Origin: Bradyrhizobium sp. CCBAU 53338
GTDB lineage: Bacteria; Pseudomonadota; Alphaproteobacteria; Rhizobiales; Xanthobacteraceae
DNA length: 64,000 bases
NCBI RefSeq assembly: GCF_015291665.1
Contig: NZ_CP030048.1
Coordinates: forward strand, 1,674,001-1,738,000
Direction: 5' to 3'
Below are positions 42,721 through 51,813 of the stretch, in pieces; the stretch's first letter is position 1; each line of letters begins with the position of its first letter. A program made the translations under genes and the position numbers. Below the pieces are notes generated by a model. The model saw nothing but the letters and a program-made list of their open reading frames with translations. It was not told where the DNA came from and did not search any database.

Positions 42721-43235
42721 TGCAGCCTCGTCGTGGATTGGGCATTGTATGTGTACGCGACTGCGATGATCTGGTAGTTGATCAGTGTATAGTAGGTCGC
42801 TTGGGCCGAGACAGTCGCATAAGTACCAGCCTGCGCGCCGCCCGTGCAGACCGTGCCGGCGCTCACAACGCTCACCCCTGTGCCCGTCGGGCAGCCGTAG
42901 AATTTAACCGGTCCGGGTGAAGCCGTAACGGCAGTGGAGTTGGTTGCGCTCGTTACGGCGCTCGAGATGCCGCTCGCGTCAAAGCCGTGAATGATCGCGT
43001 ATTGCGCTCCGGCTTGCGCCGCGTCCTCGACCTGCATCTTGCGAAAGACCGCGAGCCCGATGTCAGTCACTGAAACGACCATGAGCGACAGTATCGGGAT
43101 CATGATCCCGAATTCGATGGCTGCGACGCCTCGCTCATCATGGATGGCAGCGCGCACGCCCCTCGCCAGGGCTTCGAACATGCGACCACGGCTTCCAGGT
43201 GACGATTTCCGAGTTCGCGTCATGGCCGACCTCAT
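42717..43235 (-). CDS. TadE/TadF-like pseudopilin
   Basis: 172 residues from the ATG at 43235, chosen because it overlaps the upstream stop as ATGA; a longer frame starts at 43352. The TadE-type segment HDERGVAAIEFGIMIPILSLMVVSVTDIG lies near residues 30-60, followed by VEDAAQAGAQYAI, also typical. The C-terminal domain is Ser/Thr/Gly-rich. It should be part of, or linked to, a Flp/Tad pilus or a related secreted structure. The core Tad machinery is not in the window. Confidence 0.82.
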   Translation of the reverse strand: MRSAMTRTRKSSPGSRGRMFEALARGVRAAIHDERGVAAIEFGIMIPILSLMVVSVTDIGLAVFRKMQVEDAAQAGAQYAIIHGFDASGISSAVTSATNSTAVTASPGPVKFYGCPTGTGVSVVSAGTVCTGGAQAGTYATVSAQATYYTLINYQIIAVAYTYNAQSTTRLQ

Positions 43236-44539
43236 TCGACGAGTTGGGCAGTTTGCGAGCCGATCGTTGCAGTGCCGCCGAGCGCGGAGCAATCGACCTG
43301 GAGATTCGAGGTGCCGGTGAATGTCAGCGTGTCCGCAATGATCTTGGTGCACGAGGTACTCGTACCGTTGCCGCCGCTGAAACTGAGATTTGCCTTCGGC
43401 AGATAGATGGCTCCCCCGAAGTTCTGCGTGCTGCCTCCGGTGAGGTTGAAAGCGGTTCCGGCCGGCATCTTGCGGTCGCCATAGATGACGATTCCCTGCG
43501 TGGAGCCGCTGGTTGGCGCCGTCAGGTTGATGTTCGCGTTGCTGCCGATCGAAGCGGTTCCCCAGTCACTGCCCGAGCCCGTAAACACCAGGGTCACGCC
43601 AGTGCCGGTAATCGTGGCGTTGCCCGCGACGCTCAAATTGGCGCCGTCGAGGTAATAGATGCCGGGATTGAGGTTCAACGTCGCTCCGGCGTTGACCGTG
43701 ATACTGCCGCTGTAGCAGCCGGGGTCGAGGGAACTGGTCTTCCCGTTGGAATTGACGGTGATCTTGGCGTTGGTGCAACTCGGCTCCGAGGGAGGAAGCA
43801 CGTTCGCATAGGGATCGGCAATCGGTTGAACGTGCGTTTTAACGCCGTTGGTGGTCGTGATGCTGCTGGCCCCGGATACATCGCCGACCACTCCGACCTG
43901 GTTGGCAGAAACGGTCGCGCTGCCAGCAACGTTGAGCGATGGGCTTGCGCCGGAGTTGCTGTAGAGGTTGCACTTGATCAGATTGAGCTGGTTTCCTCCG
44001 CTTACGTTGACGGCTGGGCTCGCGCTCGAATTGAGTGCAAGCACGCAGCCTGTCCCGGAATTGGGGAGGGCAACCGCCCGCGCGGTGATGAGGACGGGAT
44101 CCGAGCCGAACAACGCCGACAGCAGCCGCTGTTGTGGCTGACTCACGACGACCTCGATTGCCTGGAGATTGGACGTATATCTGCCGGCTTTCGGCGGATT
44201 ATTTACCGCAACCGTGACGTTGTTCACCGAATTCGAGTAGCCGTAGTTCGCTGTGACGGCGTCGGCTTCCGCCAATATATCCCCGCCGGCGCTTGCGGCC
44301 GTTGCAGCGCTCACGGCGCCGGAGTCGGCCGCACTTTGCATGTTCTTGTGCTTATAGTACCACCATCCGACCTCGGTTCCGAGGCCGGCCGTGCCGACCA
44401 GAACGGGCATCAGCAGCGCGGAAATAATGACGTAGCTGCCCGACTGATCTCGGACAAATTGCCGGAATATCCCACTGGCGTCGTGGCCTGTGATTTTTCG
44501 GTGGGGCGGCGAAGCGCGCAGTGTTTGTCTGATATCCAT
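43232..44539 (-). CDS. TadG-like protein with beta-repeat domain
   Basis: 435 residues. Residues about 30-75 are the TadG/TadE-type N-terminus (RDQSGSYVIISALLMPVLVGTAGLGTEVGWWYYKHKNMQSAADSGA, segment with hydrophobic helix). Residues about 165-420 are rich in Asn, Ser, Thr, Gly and Val with a repeated short strand pattern (SGGNQLNLI, SVAGNATITGTGVTLVFTG), which suggests a beta-helix-like stalk. TadG proteins are anchored in the inner membrane with a long external part and serve Flp pilus assembly. First gene of the three-gene operon. Confidence 0.82.
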   Translation of the reverse strand: MDIRQTLRASPPHRKITGHDASGIFRQFVRDQSGSYVIISALLMPVLVGTAGLGTEVGWWYYKHKNMQSAADSGAVSAATAASAGGDILAEADAVTANYGYSNSVNNVTVAVNNPPKAGRYTSNLQAIEVVVSQPQQRLLSALFGSDPVLITARAVALPNSGTGCVLALNSSASPAVNVSGGNQLNLIKCNLYSNSGASPSLNVAGSATVSANQVGVVGDVSGASSITTTNGVKTHVQPIADPYANVLPPSEPSCTNAKITVNSNGKTSSLDPGCYSGSITVNAGATLNLNPGIYYLDGANLSVAGNATITGTGVTLVFTGSGSDWGTASIGSNANINLTAPTSGSTQGIVIYGDRKMPAGTAFNLTGGSTQNFGGAIYLPKANLSFSGGNGTSTSCTKIIADTLTFTGTSNLQVDCSALGGTATIGSQTAQLVE

Positions 44540-44727
44540 CTGTCCGACCCGATGCCGCTTGCCATCTTTTCCCGATGTGAGCTTCGCTTGGACCGATTTA
44601 AGGCTACCTCAATGGGCCGGGTAAAATTTTAACGAGGCATGCGAGCAAGCTGGTGGCGGGAATTGGGGTGGACGGGTCAACCCGCGCTCAAATGTTCTCG
44701 TTGGGCCGCTGGTTGCCTGTACGTATC

Positions 44728-44741
44728 TTGACTCAAATCAA
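44728..44741. promoter_or_regulatory. FixK2/FNR-like box
   Basis: TTGACTCAAATCAA matches the FNR/FixK2 pattern TTGAT-N4-ATCAA in 9 of 10 positions. Its centre is 73 bp upstream of the ATG at 44808, leaving a leader of about 33 nt if transcription starts 41 bp downstream of the centre. Confidence 0.55.
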
Positions 44742-44807
44742 TCGTTATCCCGCGCGTTTCGAGATCGATTGCCATGGAAGCGAGTTCATCCCTGACAGGA
44801 GGCGAGG

Positions 44808-45164
44808 ATGCGGGTGTTGGCAATAGCTGCTGTCTTGAGTCTGACGCCGGTTTCGGCTTACGCCGTCCCGGACTGCCGGGTCACCGGCAACCCATCCGTG
44901 TTCGGCGTCGATATGACGGCTTACTTCGCGGTCAGGTCGGGTCAGACGTGCAATTTCCCGATCCGGATTCCGGGAGCGATGCGTAGCTCGGGCGTTTCCC
45001 GCAAGCCTGCGCACGGGACGCTCAGGCAGCTCAACGTCACGACGTTCAGGTATACCGCTGCATCCGGTTACAAGGGCAGCGATGCGTTTGCGATCTATGG
45101 TGAAGGCGAAGGTCCGTACGGCTCAGGCAGGTCGGTCATCTCGGTGAATGCAACGATCGAATAG
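44808..45164 (+). CDS. Small exported protein with Ig-like fold pattern
   Basis: 118 residues with a strong ribosome site (AGGAGGCGAGG at 44798-44808). A signal peptide (MRVLAIAAVLSLTPVSAYA) precedes a mature part with two Cys residues (PDCRVTG, QTCNFPI) and a C-terminal segment VTTFRYTAASGYKGSDAFAI that recalls bacterial Ig-like or cadherin-like repeats. It is probably periplasmic. A FixK2/FNR-like box lies upstream, suggesting low-oxygen control. Function unknown. Confidence 0.75.
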   Translation: MRVLAIAAVLSLTPVSAYAVPDCRVTGNPSVFGVDMTAYFAVRSGQTCNFPIRIPGAMRSSGVSRKPAHGTLRQLNVTTFRYTAASGYKGSDAFAIYGEGEGPYGSGRSVISVNATIE

Positions 45165-45344
45165 GCGGCGGTCCTGATGCCGCGCTTCGACCGACCGACG
45201 ATAACCGGCCTCGGCCGGCTATCCGCACTGGCGCCGTTGACGAGCACATGCAGATCGCCCCGACGCGCAGCAATTCGGGATGCATCCAGTCTCGTCCAGC
45301 GTCGGGAAGCATGACATGCGGCGATCCCCGAGCGCACGCGGGCG

Positions 45345-45358
45345 TTGATCTGGATCAA
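45345..45358. promoter_or_regulatory. FixK2/FNR box, exact palindrome
   Basis: TTGATCTGGATCAA matches TTGAT-N4-ATCAA in all positions and is the form I associate with Bradyrhizobium FixK2 targets. The palindrome extends on both sides (GGCG before, CGCC after) to 22 bp in all. Its centre is 88 bp before the ATG at 45440. Confidence 0.8.
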
Positions 45359-45439
45359 CGCCGTTTTTGAACGCGCGTGGCTTTCTTGCAGGCGACGTAA
45401 TGCGACACCGCCAGGGCAGTATTAGAGACGGAGGCAGAT

Positions 45440-45808
45440 ATGAACGCCGCTCTATTTTCGCTCGCGCTGCTTGCGAGCCCTTCGTTGGTGGAAATCTCGG
45501 ATGGAATTCCGGAGCTCAAGGTCGAAGCCTTGTGCAAGGCGACGACGGAGACGGACAAGGCCATGGGATTGGCGCTCGCGCAGAGCTTTGCCGATTGCAT
45601 GCGGGATGAGACCGCGGCGCAGCAACAACTTGGCACGCTCTGGGCGACGACGAGGCCCGCCGTCCGCAACGCGTGCGAGAGCGAAGCCACCATCGTTGGC
45701 CAAAGCTATGTCGATCTACTCACCTGCATTCAGATGACGGACGTTGCGACTGCGACATCGACGACGCCGGCGCTCAGGGGCGCGAGCAAAAATCGAAACA
45801 GGCAATAG
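45440..45808 (+). CDS. Small exported protein, probable FixK2 target
   Basis: 122 residues with GGAGG at 45430-45434. The start (MNAALFSLALLASPSLVEIS) is a short hydrophobic region that may be a signal peptide. The mature part has four Cys residues spread over the chain (ALCKATTET, ADCMRDET, NACESEA, LTCIQM), a spacing that suggests two disulfides. No family is recognised. The perfect FixK2/FNR box upstream suggests induction at low oxygen. Confidence 0.7.
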   Translation: MNAALFSLALLASPSLVEISDGIPELKVEALCKATTETDKAMGLALAQSFADCMRDETAAQQQLGTLWATTRPAVRNACESEATIVGQSYVDLLTCIQMTDVATATSTTPALRGASKNRNRQ

Positions 45809-46043
45809 AAGCCATTGCTGCACCGACGGCCTGTTGATTCAGTTCGACAACGGTACGATCCCGGAGCGCGACATTCCACCGGCCCTGCCGCCTGTGCGCG
45901 GATGATGATCGGGCGTATGCGAGCCTGCGCGCGGCAACCCGAATTGCCGGGACCGCGGGGCGAGCCGCGATGACGCGCGGCTCGCCCCGTCCGGTATTGA
46001 CGCAGTCCAGTTCAACGGCTTGCGCGCCCTCGTACCGGCGCCC

Positions 46044-46325
46044 TCAATAGCACGGCGGATAGGGGTAATACCCACAAGCCCGGCGATAGCCGTAGGCCCC
46101 GTAGGCAGCAGCTCCCGCCGCCGCCGCGCCGTAATACGCCCGCCGATGGACCCTGCGGTTGACGCCTGCGACGCTCATCGGCGTAAGGGGGCGCCCGACG
46201 CGGGCCTCGGCGGTGTCGACCGACACGGCGACCGTCGCCATCGGCGAGTAGTGAAACGACAGGGGCGCTGCCGTGAACAGCGCAGCGGTGACGAACAGTC
46301 CAATCAGCTTGGCACGTGCACTCAT
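46044..46325 (-). CDS. Small exported Ala/Tyr-rich protein
   Basis: 93 residues from the ATG whose complement is at 46323-46325, with GGGAGAGA 4 nt upstream. A hydrophobic signal segment (LIGLFVTAALFTAAPLSF) is followed by a basic part (VNRRVHRRAYYG) and a Gly/Ala/Tyr tail ending CGYYPYPPCY. Similar small secreted proteins are common in Bradyrhizobium. A FixK2/FNR-like box lies 56 bp upstream. Confidence 0.7.
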   Translation of the reverse strand: MSARAKLIGLFVTAALFTAAPLSFHYSPMATVAVSVDTAEARVGRPLTPMSVAGVNRRVHRRAYYGAAAAGAAAYGAYGYRRACGYYPYPPCY

Positions 46326-46380
46326 GTGCTCTCTCCCATTGCAGGACGACGCAATCGTGACAGGCCGATGAGGGGGACCA

Positions 46381-46394
46381 TTGAGACAAATCAA
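46381..46394. promoter_or_regulatory. FixK2/FNR-like box
   Basis: TTGAGACAAATCAA (minus strand TTGATTTGTCTCAA) matches TTGAT-N4-ATCAA in 9 of 10 positions. Its centre is 62 bp upstream of the minus-strand start at 46325. Confidence 0.5.
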
Positions 46395-46509
46395 TGCTGC
46401 CGAACTTCCAAATGGAGTTCGTGCGCGATCGCGACGTCGCAGGTCACGGGGCTTGCCGTAGGGGCCGGCACAGGATGCAAATGTCAGCGCCCTACCCGGA
46501 TCGCCCATG

Positions 46510-46640
46510 CTGCCATCATGCGCCTGTTTTGCCCGACGGGTCAACGGATTTTCCGAATTTTCGTCCGGCAACCTTCGCGCAGGCGCAAGCCGTTGATTTC
46601 ACGACCCCGTCTACTGTGCATGGGGTTGTTTTCGCAGTTC
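46510..46640. repeat. Possible dispersed intergenic sequence
   Basis: The gap of 330 bp between the small exported gene and feoB holds no convincing gene. Part of it (CCTGTTTTGCCCGACGGGTC near 46530 and ACTGTGCATGGGGTTGTTTT near 46613) reminds me of sequences that recur between genes in Bradyrhizobium genomes. This is from memory and needs a genome search. Confidence 0.35.
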
Positions 46641-46655
46641 TGGTCTCGAGAGAGG

Positions 46656-48527
46656 CTAGCCCGCGCCGAGTGCGACCGCGAAATTGTAGGTCAGCAGGCT
46701 CGCCGCATAGGCCAGCACCAGCATGTAGGCGAAGGTCGCCGCCATCCAGCGCCAGCTGCCGGTCTCGCGCCGGATGACGGCGAGCGTGGAGGCGCATTGC
46801 GGAGCGAAGATGTACCAGGCCAGCATCGACAGCGCGGTGGCGAGCGACCATTTCGTCGCCAGCACCTGGCCGATCTGCTCGGCGGCTTCCTTGCCGCCCT
46901 CGATCGCATAGACGGTGCCGAGTGCAGCGACCGCGACCTCGCGCGCCGCCATGCCCGGGATCAGCGCGACCGCGATCTGCCAGTTGAAGCCGACGGGATG
47001 AAGCAGCGGCTCGATCGCCTTGCCGATGATCGCGGCGAGGCTGAAGTCGATGGCGGGTTCGGTGCTGCCGGCGGGCGGCTGCGGGAACGAAGCCAGGAAC
47101 CAGATCAGCACCATCATCGAGAAGATCGTGGTGCCGGCGCGCTGCAGGAACATCTTGGCGCGGGTGTAGATGCCGATCAGGATCGATTTCAGCCGGGGCA
47201 TCTTGTAGTCCGGCAACTCCAGCATGAACGGCGCCGGCGCATAGTCGCGCAGCATGAAGAATTTGATCAGGAACGAGACGGCCAGCGCGCTGACGATGCC
47301 GGCGGCATAGAGCCCGAACATCACGAGCCCCTGCAGGTTGATGAAGCCCCAGACGTCCCTGGCCGGAATGAAGGCGGAGATGATCAGCGTGTAGACCGGA
47401 ATGCGCGCCGAGCAGGTCATCAGCGGCGCGATCAGGATCGTGGTCAGCCGGTCGCGCTTGTTGTCGATGACGCGCGTCGCCATGATGCCGGGAATGGCGC
47501 AGGCAAAGCTCGACAGCAGCGGAATGAAGGCGCGGCCGTGCAGGCCGGCGCCGCCCATGATGCGGTCCATCAGGAACGCCGCGCGCGCCATGTAGCCGAA
47601 ATCTTCCAGGAGCAGGATGAACAGGAAGATGATGATGATCTGCGGCAGGAACACGATGACGCTGCCGACGCCCGAGATCACGCCGTTCTGAAGGAAGCTC
47701 TGGAGCAGGCCGTCGGGCAGGGTGGCGTGCACGAACTCGCCGAGTGCGTCGAAGCCGGATTGCAGCAGCTCCATCAGCGGCTGCGCCCAGGCGAACACCG
47801 CCTGGAACATCACGAACAGGATCGCCGCGAGCACGATCAGGCCGCCGACCGGGTGCAGCACGATCGCATCGATCCGCGCGGTCCAGGTGTCGGGCCTGGC
47901 AGGCAGGCTGACGCAGTCCGAGATGATGCGGTCGGCCTCGCGCTGGGTCGCGCGCAACTCGGAGACGCTGAGTGCGCGCCAGCTGTTCTCGGCCGGCTCG
48001 GCGGCGAGCTTGGCGGAGATCTCGTCGGTCAGCGCGAGCAGGTCGGCCGTGCCGCCCTTGCGCACCGCGATCGAGGTGACGACGGGTACGCCGAGCTCCT
48101 TGGCGAGCCTGACGACGTCGACGGAGATGCCGCGGCGGCTCGCGATGTCGAACATGTTGAGCACGAGGACCATCGGCCGGCCGGTGCGCTTGAGCTCCAG
48201 CAGCAGGCGGATGGTCAGACGCAGATTGGTGCTGTCGGCGATGCACAGCACGAGGTCAGGCACGATCTCGCCGGAGGCCTTGCCGAGCACGAAGTCGCGG
48301 GTGATCTCCTCGTCCGGGCTGCGGCCGCGCAGCGAGTAGGTGCCGGGCAGGTCGACGACGGAGACCTGGCGCCCCTGCGGGGTGACGAAGAACCCTTCCT
48401 TGCGCTCGACCGTGACGCCCGGATAGTTCGCGACCTTCTGCCGGCTGCCGGTCAGGGCATTGAACAGCGAGGTCTTGCCGCTGTTTGGCGTGCCCACCAG
48501 GGCGAGATGAAGCAGGGGTAATTCCAT
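46656..48527 (-). CDS. feoB: Ferrous iron transport protein B
   Basis: 623 residues. The N-terminal G domain has G1 (GTPNSGKTS, residues 12-20), G3 (DLPGTYSLRG) and G4 (NMFD). It is followed by a helical linker and a membrane part with the two gate repeats (CAIPGIMATRVI and a second around SMMVLIWFLASFPQPP). FeoB takes up Fe(II) across the inner membrane with GTP hydrolysis. The length is slightly below that of E. coli FeoB (773). It follows feoA with 23 bp between and no feoC is seen. Confidence 0.95.
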   Translation of the reverse strand: MELPLLHLALVGTPNSGKTSLFNALTGSRQKVANYPGVTVERKEGFFVTPQGRQVSVVDLPGTYSLRGRSPDEEITRDFVLGKASGEIVPDLVLCIADSTNLRLTIRLLLELKRTGRPMVLVLNMFDIASRRGISVDVVRLAKELGVPVVTSIAVRKGGTADLLALTDEISAKLAAEPAENSWRALSVSELRATQREADRIISDCVSLPARPDTWTARIDAIVLHPVGGLIVLAAILFVMFQAVFAWAQPLMELLQSGFDALGEFVHATLPDGLLQSFLQNGVISGVGSVIVFLPQIIIIFLFILLLEDFGYMARAAFLMDRIMGGAGLHGRAFIPLLSSFACAIPGIMATRVIDNKRDRLTTILIAPLMTCSARIPVYTLIISAFIPARDVWGFINLQGLVMFGLYAAGIVSALAVSFLIKFFMLRDYAPAPFMLELPDYKMPRLKSILIGIYTRAKMFLQRAGTTIFSMMVLIWFLASFPQPPAGSTEPAIDFSLAAIIGKAIEPLLHPVGFNWQIAVALIPGMAAREVAVAALGTVYAIEGGKEAAEQIGQVLATKWSLATALSMLAWYIFAPQCASTLAVIRRETGSWRWMAATFAYMLVLAYAASLLTYNFAVALGAG

Positions 48528-48550
48528 GGATCGAATATCCGGTCGCGCTT

Positions 48551-48826
48551 CTAGGCGACGATGATGGCCATGGCCTCGCGGCGGCGCACCGCGATGGTGA
48601 TGTTGTCGACACGCACGGCGATCGGGTCGCGCCCGACCAGCCCCTCGTGCAGGACCTCGACCCTTGCGCCCTCGACGAAGCCGAGCTCGATCAGCCGGCT
48701 CTCCAGCTCGATGTCCGAGAGAGCCGAGCCTGCGTCCCTGGCAGAGAGGTGCTGAATGACGCCGGTATAGCCGCGCTGGGCCAGGCCCAGCGGCATCTCG
48801 CGGCGCGTGTCATGGATGTCGGTCAT
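48551..48826 (-). CDS. feoA: Ferrous iron transport protein A
   Basis: 91 residues from the ATG at 48826 (a TTG at 48841 is also in frame). The SH3-like FeoA pattern is clear: RLIELGFVEGARVEVLHEGLVGRDPIAVRVDNITIAVRRREA. It is a small cytosolic partner of FeoB. A longer than usual N-terminal part precedes the domain. First gene of feoAB. Confidence 0.92.
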   Translation of the reverse strand: MTDIHDTRREMPLGLAQRGYTGVIQHLSARDAGSALSDIELESRLIELGFVEGARVEVLHEGLVGRDPIAVRVDNITIAVRRREAMAIIVA

Positions 48827-48879
48827 GCCCTGTATTTTCAACGCAGGGCATCGAGGTCAAGCGCGCGTGCCCGCTGAAA

Positions 48880-48908
48880 CTGCACCTTAGAGGGATTTTA
48901 AAGTGCAG
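48880..48908. promoter_or_regulatory. Inverted repeat upstream of feoA
   Basis: CTGCACCTT at 48880-48888 pairs with AAAGTGCAG at 48900-48908 (8 of 9), enclosing AGAGGGATTTT. It lies 54 bp before the feoA start. An iron-responsive operator (Irr or Fur/Mur type) would be expected here; the centre CTTAGAGGGATTTTAAAG is only loosely like the rhizobial iron control element. Confidence 0.35.
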
Positions 48909-48939
48909 ATCACGAAGGCGTGGGCCAAGCGCCCCGGCG

Positions 48940-49194
48940 CTACTGCGCCGGGACCTTCTCCGGCTGGATGGCGGCCATGGCGCGGCTCTTGAAGTAGTCG
49001 AGCACGAACAGGCGGATCGCCGAGGACAGATTGCCCTGCTGGCGGGCGCCGTCGATTTCGCCGACGAGCTCGGACAGCGTCATGTTGCGAAGGCCCGAGA
49101 TCTCCTTCATGCCGTTCCAGAACGCCTCTTCCAGGCTGACGCTGGTCTTGTGGCCGGCGACCACGATCGAGCGCTTCACGACGGGCGACTTCAT
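48940..49194 (-). CDS. Ribbon-helix-helix domain protein
   Basis: 84 residues from the ATG at 49194, with GAGGAG 8 nt upstream. The sequence VVKRSIVVAGHKTSVSLEEAFWNGMKEISGLRNMTLSELVGEID is the pattern of the alphaproteobacterial ribbon-helix-helix domain. It may bind DNA as a dimer. Its start overlaps the stop of the DUF4169 gene (ATGA), so both are made together. Confidence 0.85.
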   Translation of the reverse strand: MKSPVVKRSIVVAGHKTSVSLEEAFWNGMKEISGLRNMTLSELVGEIDGARQQGNLSSAIRLFVLDYFKSRAMAAIQPEKVPAQ

Positions 49195-49379
49195 GGCTGC
49201 TCCTCGCGATCGATCCGATGCTGGTCCAGATGTGCCTTCGCCTGGTCCGCCTGCTTCTCCTCCGCCGATCGCTCGGCCTTCGTGCGGCCGAACTTCGTTC
49301 GGTTGACGTCCGCCTGCTTCGCCGATGCCTCCCGCTCGGCGCGCTTCCTGAAACGATTCAGGTTGATGACGTTCCCCAT
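49191..49379 (-). CDS. DUF4169 family protein
   Basis: 62 residues starting MGNVINLNRFRKRAEREASA, then Lys-, Arg- and Glu-rich to the end. This is the pattern of DUF4169, short charged proteins of alphaproteobacteria without known function that usually sit before a ribbon-helix-helix gene, as here. The start and end overlap with the next gene supports translation coupling. Confidence 0.85.
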   Translation of the reverse strand: MGNVINLNRFRKRAEREASAKQADVNRTKFGRTKAERSAEEKQADQAKAHLDQHRIDREEQP

Positions 49380-49662
49380 GCCGCGTCTCCATCATCCTCT
49401 CCTCTTCAGGCTGGATGAAACTTCCAGAAACAGGGCGCCGCGTTGCGCCCCACAAGACTTGATCGTCATTCGCTCGTCCTCGTCAATCGGCCTCGCGGGC
49501 CATCAAACGATGAATTTCGCCCCGTCAAGGGCGGTGGGGCTTCTTGCGTAGCAGGTGCCCCCGCCGCCACATTGACGGTAATCAAATCCCGTCCCTTAGG
49601 CCTTACAATTTATGGGCTTTGGGGCTCCGTATCATTACGGATGACTATCGGAATTCGGAATT

Positions 49663-51078
49663 TTATCCGGGCCGCGTCATCTTCTCGGGCTGCACCAGGC
49701 GGTCGAATTCGTCGGCGGAGACGAAGCCGAGCCGCAGCGCCTCTTCCTTCAGCGTGGTGCCGTTGGCATGGGCGGTCTTGGCCACCTTGGCGGCGTTGTC
49801 GTAGCCGATCTTGGGCGCGAGTGCGGTCACCAGCATCAGCGAACGCTCCATCAGCTCCTTGATGTGCTTCTGGTCGGCGCGGATGCCGCTGACGCAATGC
49901 TCGGTGAAGGAGCGCGCCGCGTCCGCCATCAGGCGGATCGAGTGCAGCATGTTGTAGGCGAGAACGGGCTTGTAGACGTTCAGCTCGAAATGGCCCTGGC
50001 TCCCGGCGACCGTGATCGCGGTGTGATTGCCGAACACCTGGCAGCACACCATGGTCATCGCCTCGCACTGCGTCGGATTGACCTTGCCCGGCATGATCGA
50101 CGAGCCCGGTTCGTTCTCCGGCAGGATCAGTTCGCCAAGCCCCGAACGCGGGCCAGATCCGAGCAGGCGGATGTCGTTGGCGATCTTGAAGAGGCCCGTG
50201 GCGACGGAGTTGATGGCGCCGTGCGCCGCCACGTAGGCGTCGTTGGAGGCCAGCGCCTCGAATTTATTGGCGGCGCTGCTGAAGGGCAGTTTGGTTATTC
50301 TGGCAACGTGCTTTGCGAATAGCTGCGCAAAGCGCGGTTTGGAATTGAGGCCGGTGCCGACCGCGGTGCCGCCCTGCGCCAGGGGATGGAGATCCTTCAC
50401 CGCGACCTTGAGCCGCGCGATGCCGCTCTCGACCTGCGATGCATAGCCGGAAAATTCCTGACCCAGCGTCAACGGCGTCGCATCCTGGGTGTGGGTGCGG
50501 CCGATCTTGACGATCTTGGCGAACTCCTTCTCCTTCTTGCGCAGCGCGCGGTGCAACTCGCCAAGGGCCGGGACGAGGTCAGCGGTGATGCGGCTTGCGG
50601 CCGCGATATGCATGGCGGTCGGGAACGAGTCATTCGACGACTGGCTCATGTTGACGTGGTCATTGGGATGCACCGGCTTCTTGGCGCCGAGTTCGCCGCC
50701 CAGGAGCTCATTGGCGCGGTTGGCGATGACCTCGTTGAGGTTCATGTTGCTCTGGGTGCCCGAGCCGGTCTGCCACACCACCAGCGGAAAGTGATCGTCG
50801 AGCTTGCCCTCGATCACCTCGTGCGCGGCGCGGATGATCGCGCCGGCGCGGCGCTTGTCGAGCAGGCCGAGTTCGAGGTTCGACTGTGCGGCCGCGAGCT
50901 TGACTGTGCCGAGCGCATGCACGAGCGAGATCGGCATGCGATCGATGCCGATGCGGAAATTCTGCCGCGAGCGTTCGGTCTGCGCCCCCCAATAGCGGTC
51001 GGCGGGGACCTCGATGGGACCGAAGCTGTCGGTCTCGGTGCGGGTTGGGAGGCGGGCGGTTTTCGCAGCTTTGGCCAT
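49663..51078 (-). CDS. fumC: Fumarate hydratase class II
   Basis: 471 residues from the ATG at 51078 ([20 protein letters not shown]); an ATG at 51090 would add four. It belongs to the fumarase/aspartase superfamily: [40 protein letters not shown], and the signature [16 protein letters not shown]. Size and motifs match the oxygen-stable class II fumarase of the TCA cycle, which converts fumarate and malate. The gene follows sspB on the same strand. Confidence 0.95.
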   Translation of the reverse strand: MAKAAKTARLPTRTETDSFGPIEVPADRYWGAQTERSRQNFRIGIDRMPISLVHALGTVKLAAAQSNLELGLLDKRRAGAIIRAAHEVIEGKLDDHFPLVVWQTGSGTQSNMNLNEVIANRANELLGGELGAKKPVHPNDHVNMSQSSNDSFPTAMHIAAASRITADLVPALGELHRALRKKEKEFAKIVKIGRTHTQDATPLTLGQEFSGYASQVESGIARLKVAVKDLHPLAQGGTAVGTGLNSKPRFAQLFAKHVARITKLPFSSAANKFEALASNDAYVAAHGAINSVATGLFKIANDIRLLGSGPRSGLGELILPENEPGSSIMPGKVNPTQCEAMTMVCCQVFGNHTAITVAGSQGHFELNVYKPVLAYNMLHSIRLMADAARSFTEHCVSGIRADQKHIKELMERSLMLVTALAPKIGYDNAAKVAKTAHANGTTLKEEALRLGFVSADEFDRLVQPEKMTRPG

Positions 51079-51179
51079 GAGCACATCCATTCTGCCGCGG
51101 GAAACTCCGCGCGGCCTCATCATGTGCTCTTCTATATAGGGTGTTTGGCCGGCTGCGACGGTCTCGCGCCCAACCTGGA

Positions 51180-51698
51180 TCATTTCTTGCGGAAACGATC
51201 CAGCCGCACGACCTCGGCGCCGCCCTGGTTCGGCGGGGTCGGCTCTTCCGCGGTCTCTGCCGTCTCGGCGGCCGGGACAGGCGCCGCGATAGCTGATGGG
51301 GCCGGGGCGGCCGGCAAATTCTCACCCGCCAACTCGGTGACGTCGGAGGTGTCGAACTGGAGGCCGAACTTCACGGACGGATCGAGGAAGCTCTTGATGG
51401 CGCTGAACGGCACCACCAGCCGCTCCGGAATGCCGCCGAAGGACAGGCCGACCTCGAAACGATCCTCGAGCACGGTCAGGTCCCAGAACTGGTGCTGGAG
51501 GATGATCGTCATCTCTTCCGGATATTGCGCCAGCAGCCGGCTCGAGAGCTTCACGCCCTCGGCCTTCGATACGAAGGTGATGAAGAAATGATGCTCGCCC
51601 GGCAATCCATGGGCCGCGGCATCGGTCAGTACCTTGCGCAGCACGCCGCGCAGCGCGTCGCGTGCCAGCACATCGTATCGGATATGATCGGTCGCCAT
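51180..51698 (-). CDS. sspB: SspB family ClpXP adaptor
   Basis: 172 residues from the ATG at 51698 ([20 protein letters not shown]). The fold pattern ([25 protein letters not shown]) is that of alphaproteobacterial SspB. The linker is Ala/Pro/Glu-rich, and the tail [11 protein letters not shown] is the ClpX-binding motif. SspB brings ssrA-tagged proteins to ClpXP; the tmRNA gene lies next to it on the same strand, about 140 bp upstream. Confidence 0.92.
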   Translation of the reverse strand: MATDHIRYDVLARDALRGVLRKVLTDAAAHGLPGEHHFFITFVSKAEGVKLSSRLLAQYPEEMTIILQHQFWDLTVLEDRFEVGLSFGGIPERLVVPFSAIKSFLDPSVKFGLQFDTSDVTELAGENLPAAPAPSAIAAPVPAAETAETAEEPTPPNQGGAEVVRLDRFRKK

Positions 51699-51813
51699 GG
51701 TGGTCCTGTCAGTCCAGGAGACGGGCCCTGCCGGTCCGACTCGCCAAGCCGCAATAGTACCGCGCCTCACGGGTCAGCAGGAGTCCCCGCCGGGAAGGAA
51801 ATCAGAGGTAAGT

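Noticed and set aside
43199..44632. Plus-strand frame of 477 residues opposite the TadG-like gene
   Set aside because: The minus-strand frames show Tad motifs and ATGA coupling; the plus frame has no domain or start signal.
46020..48521. Plus-strand frame of 833 residues opposite feoB
   Set aside because: Antisense to a clear FeoB; rich in Arg, His, Asp and Gln with no domain.
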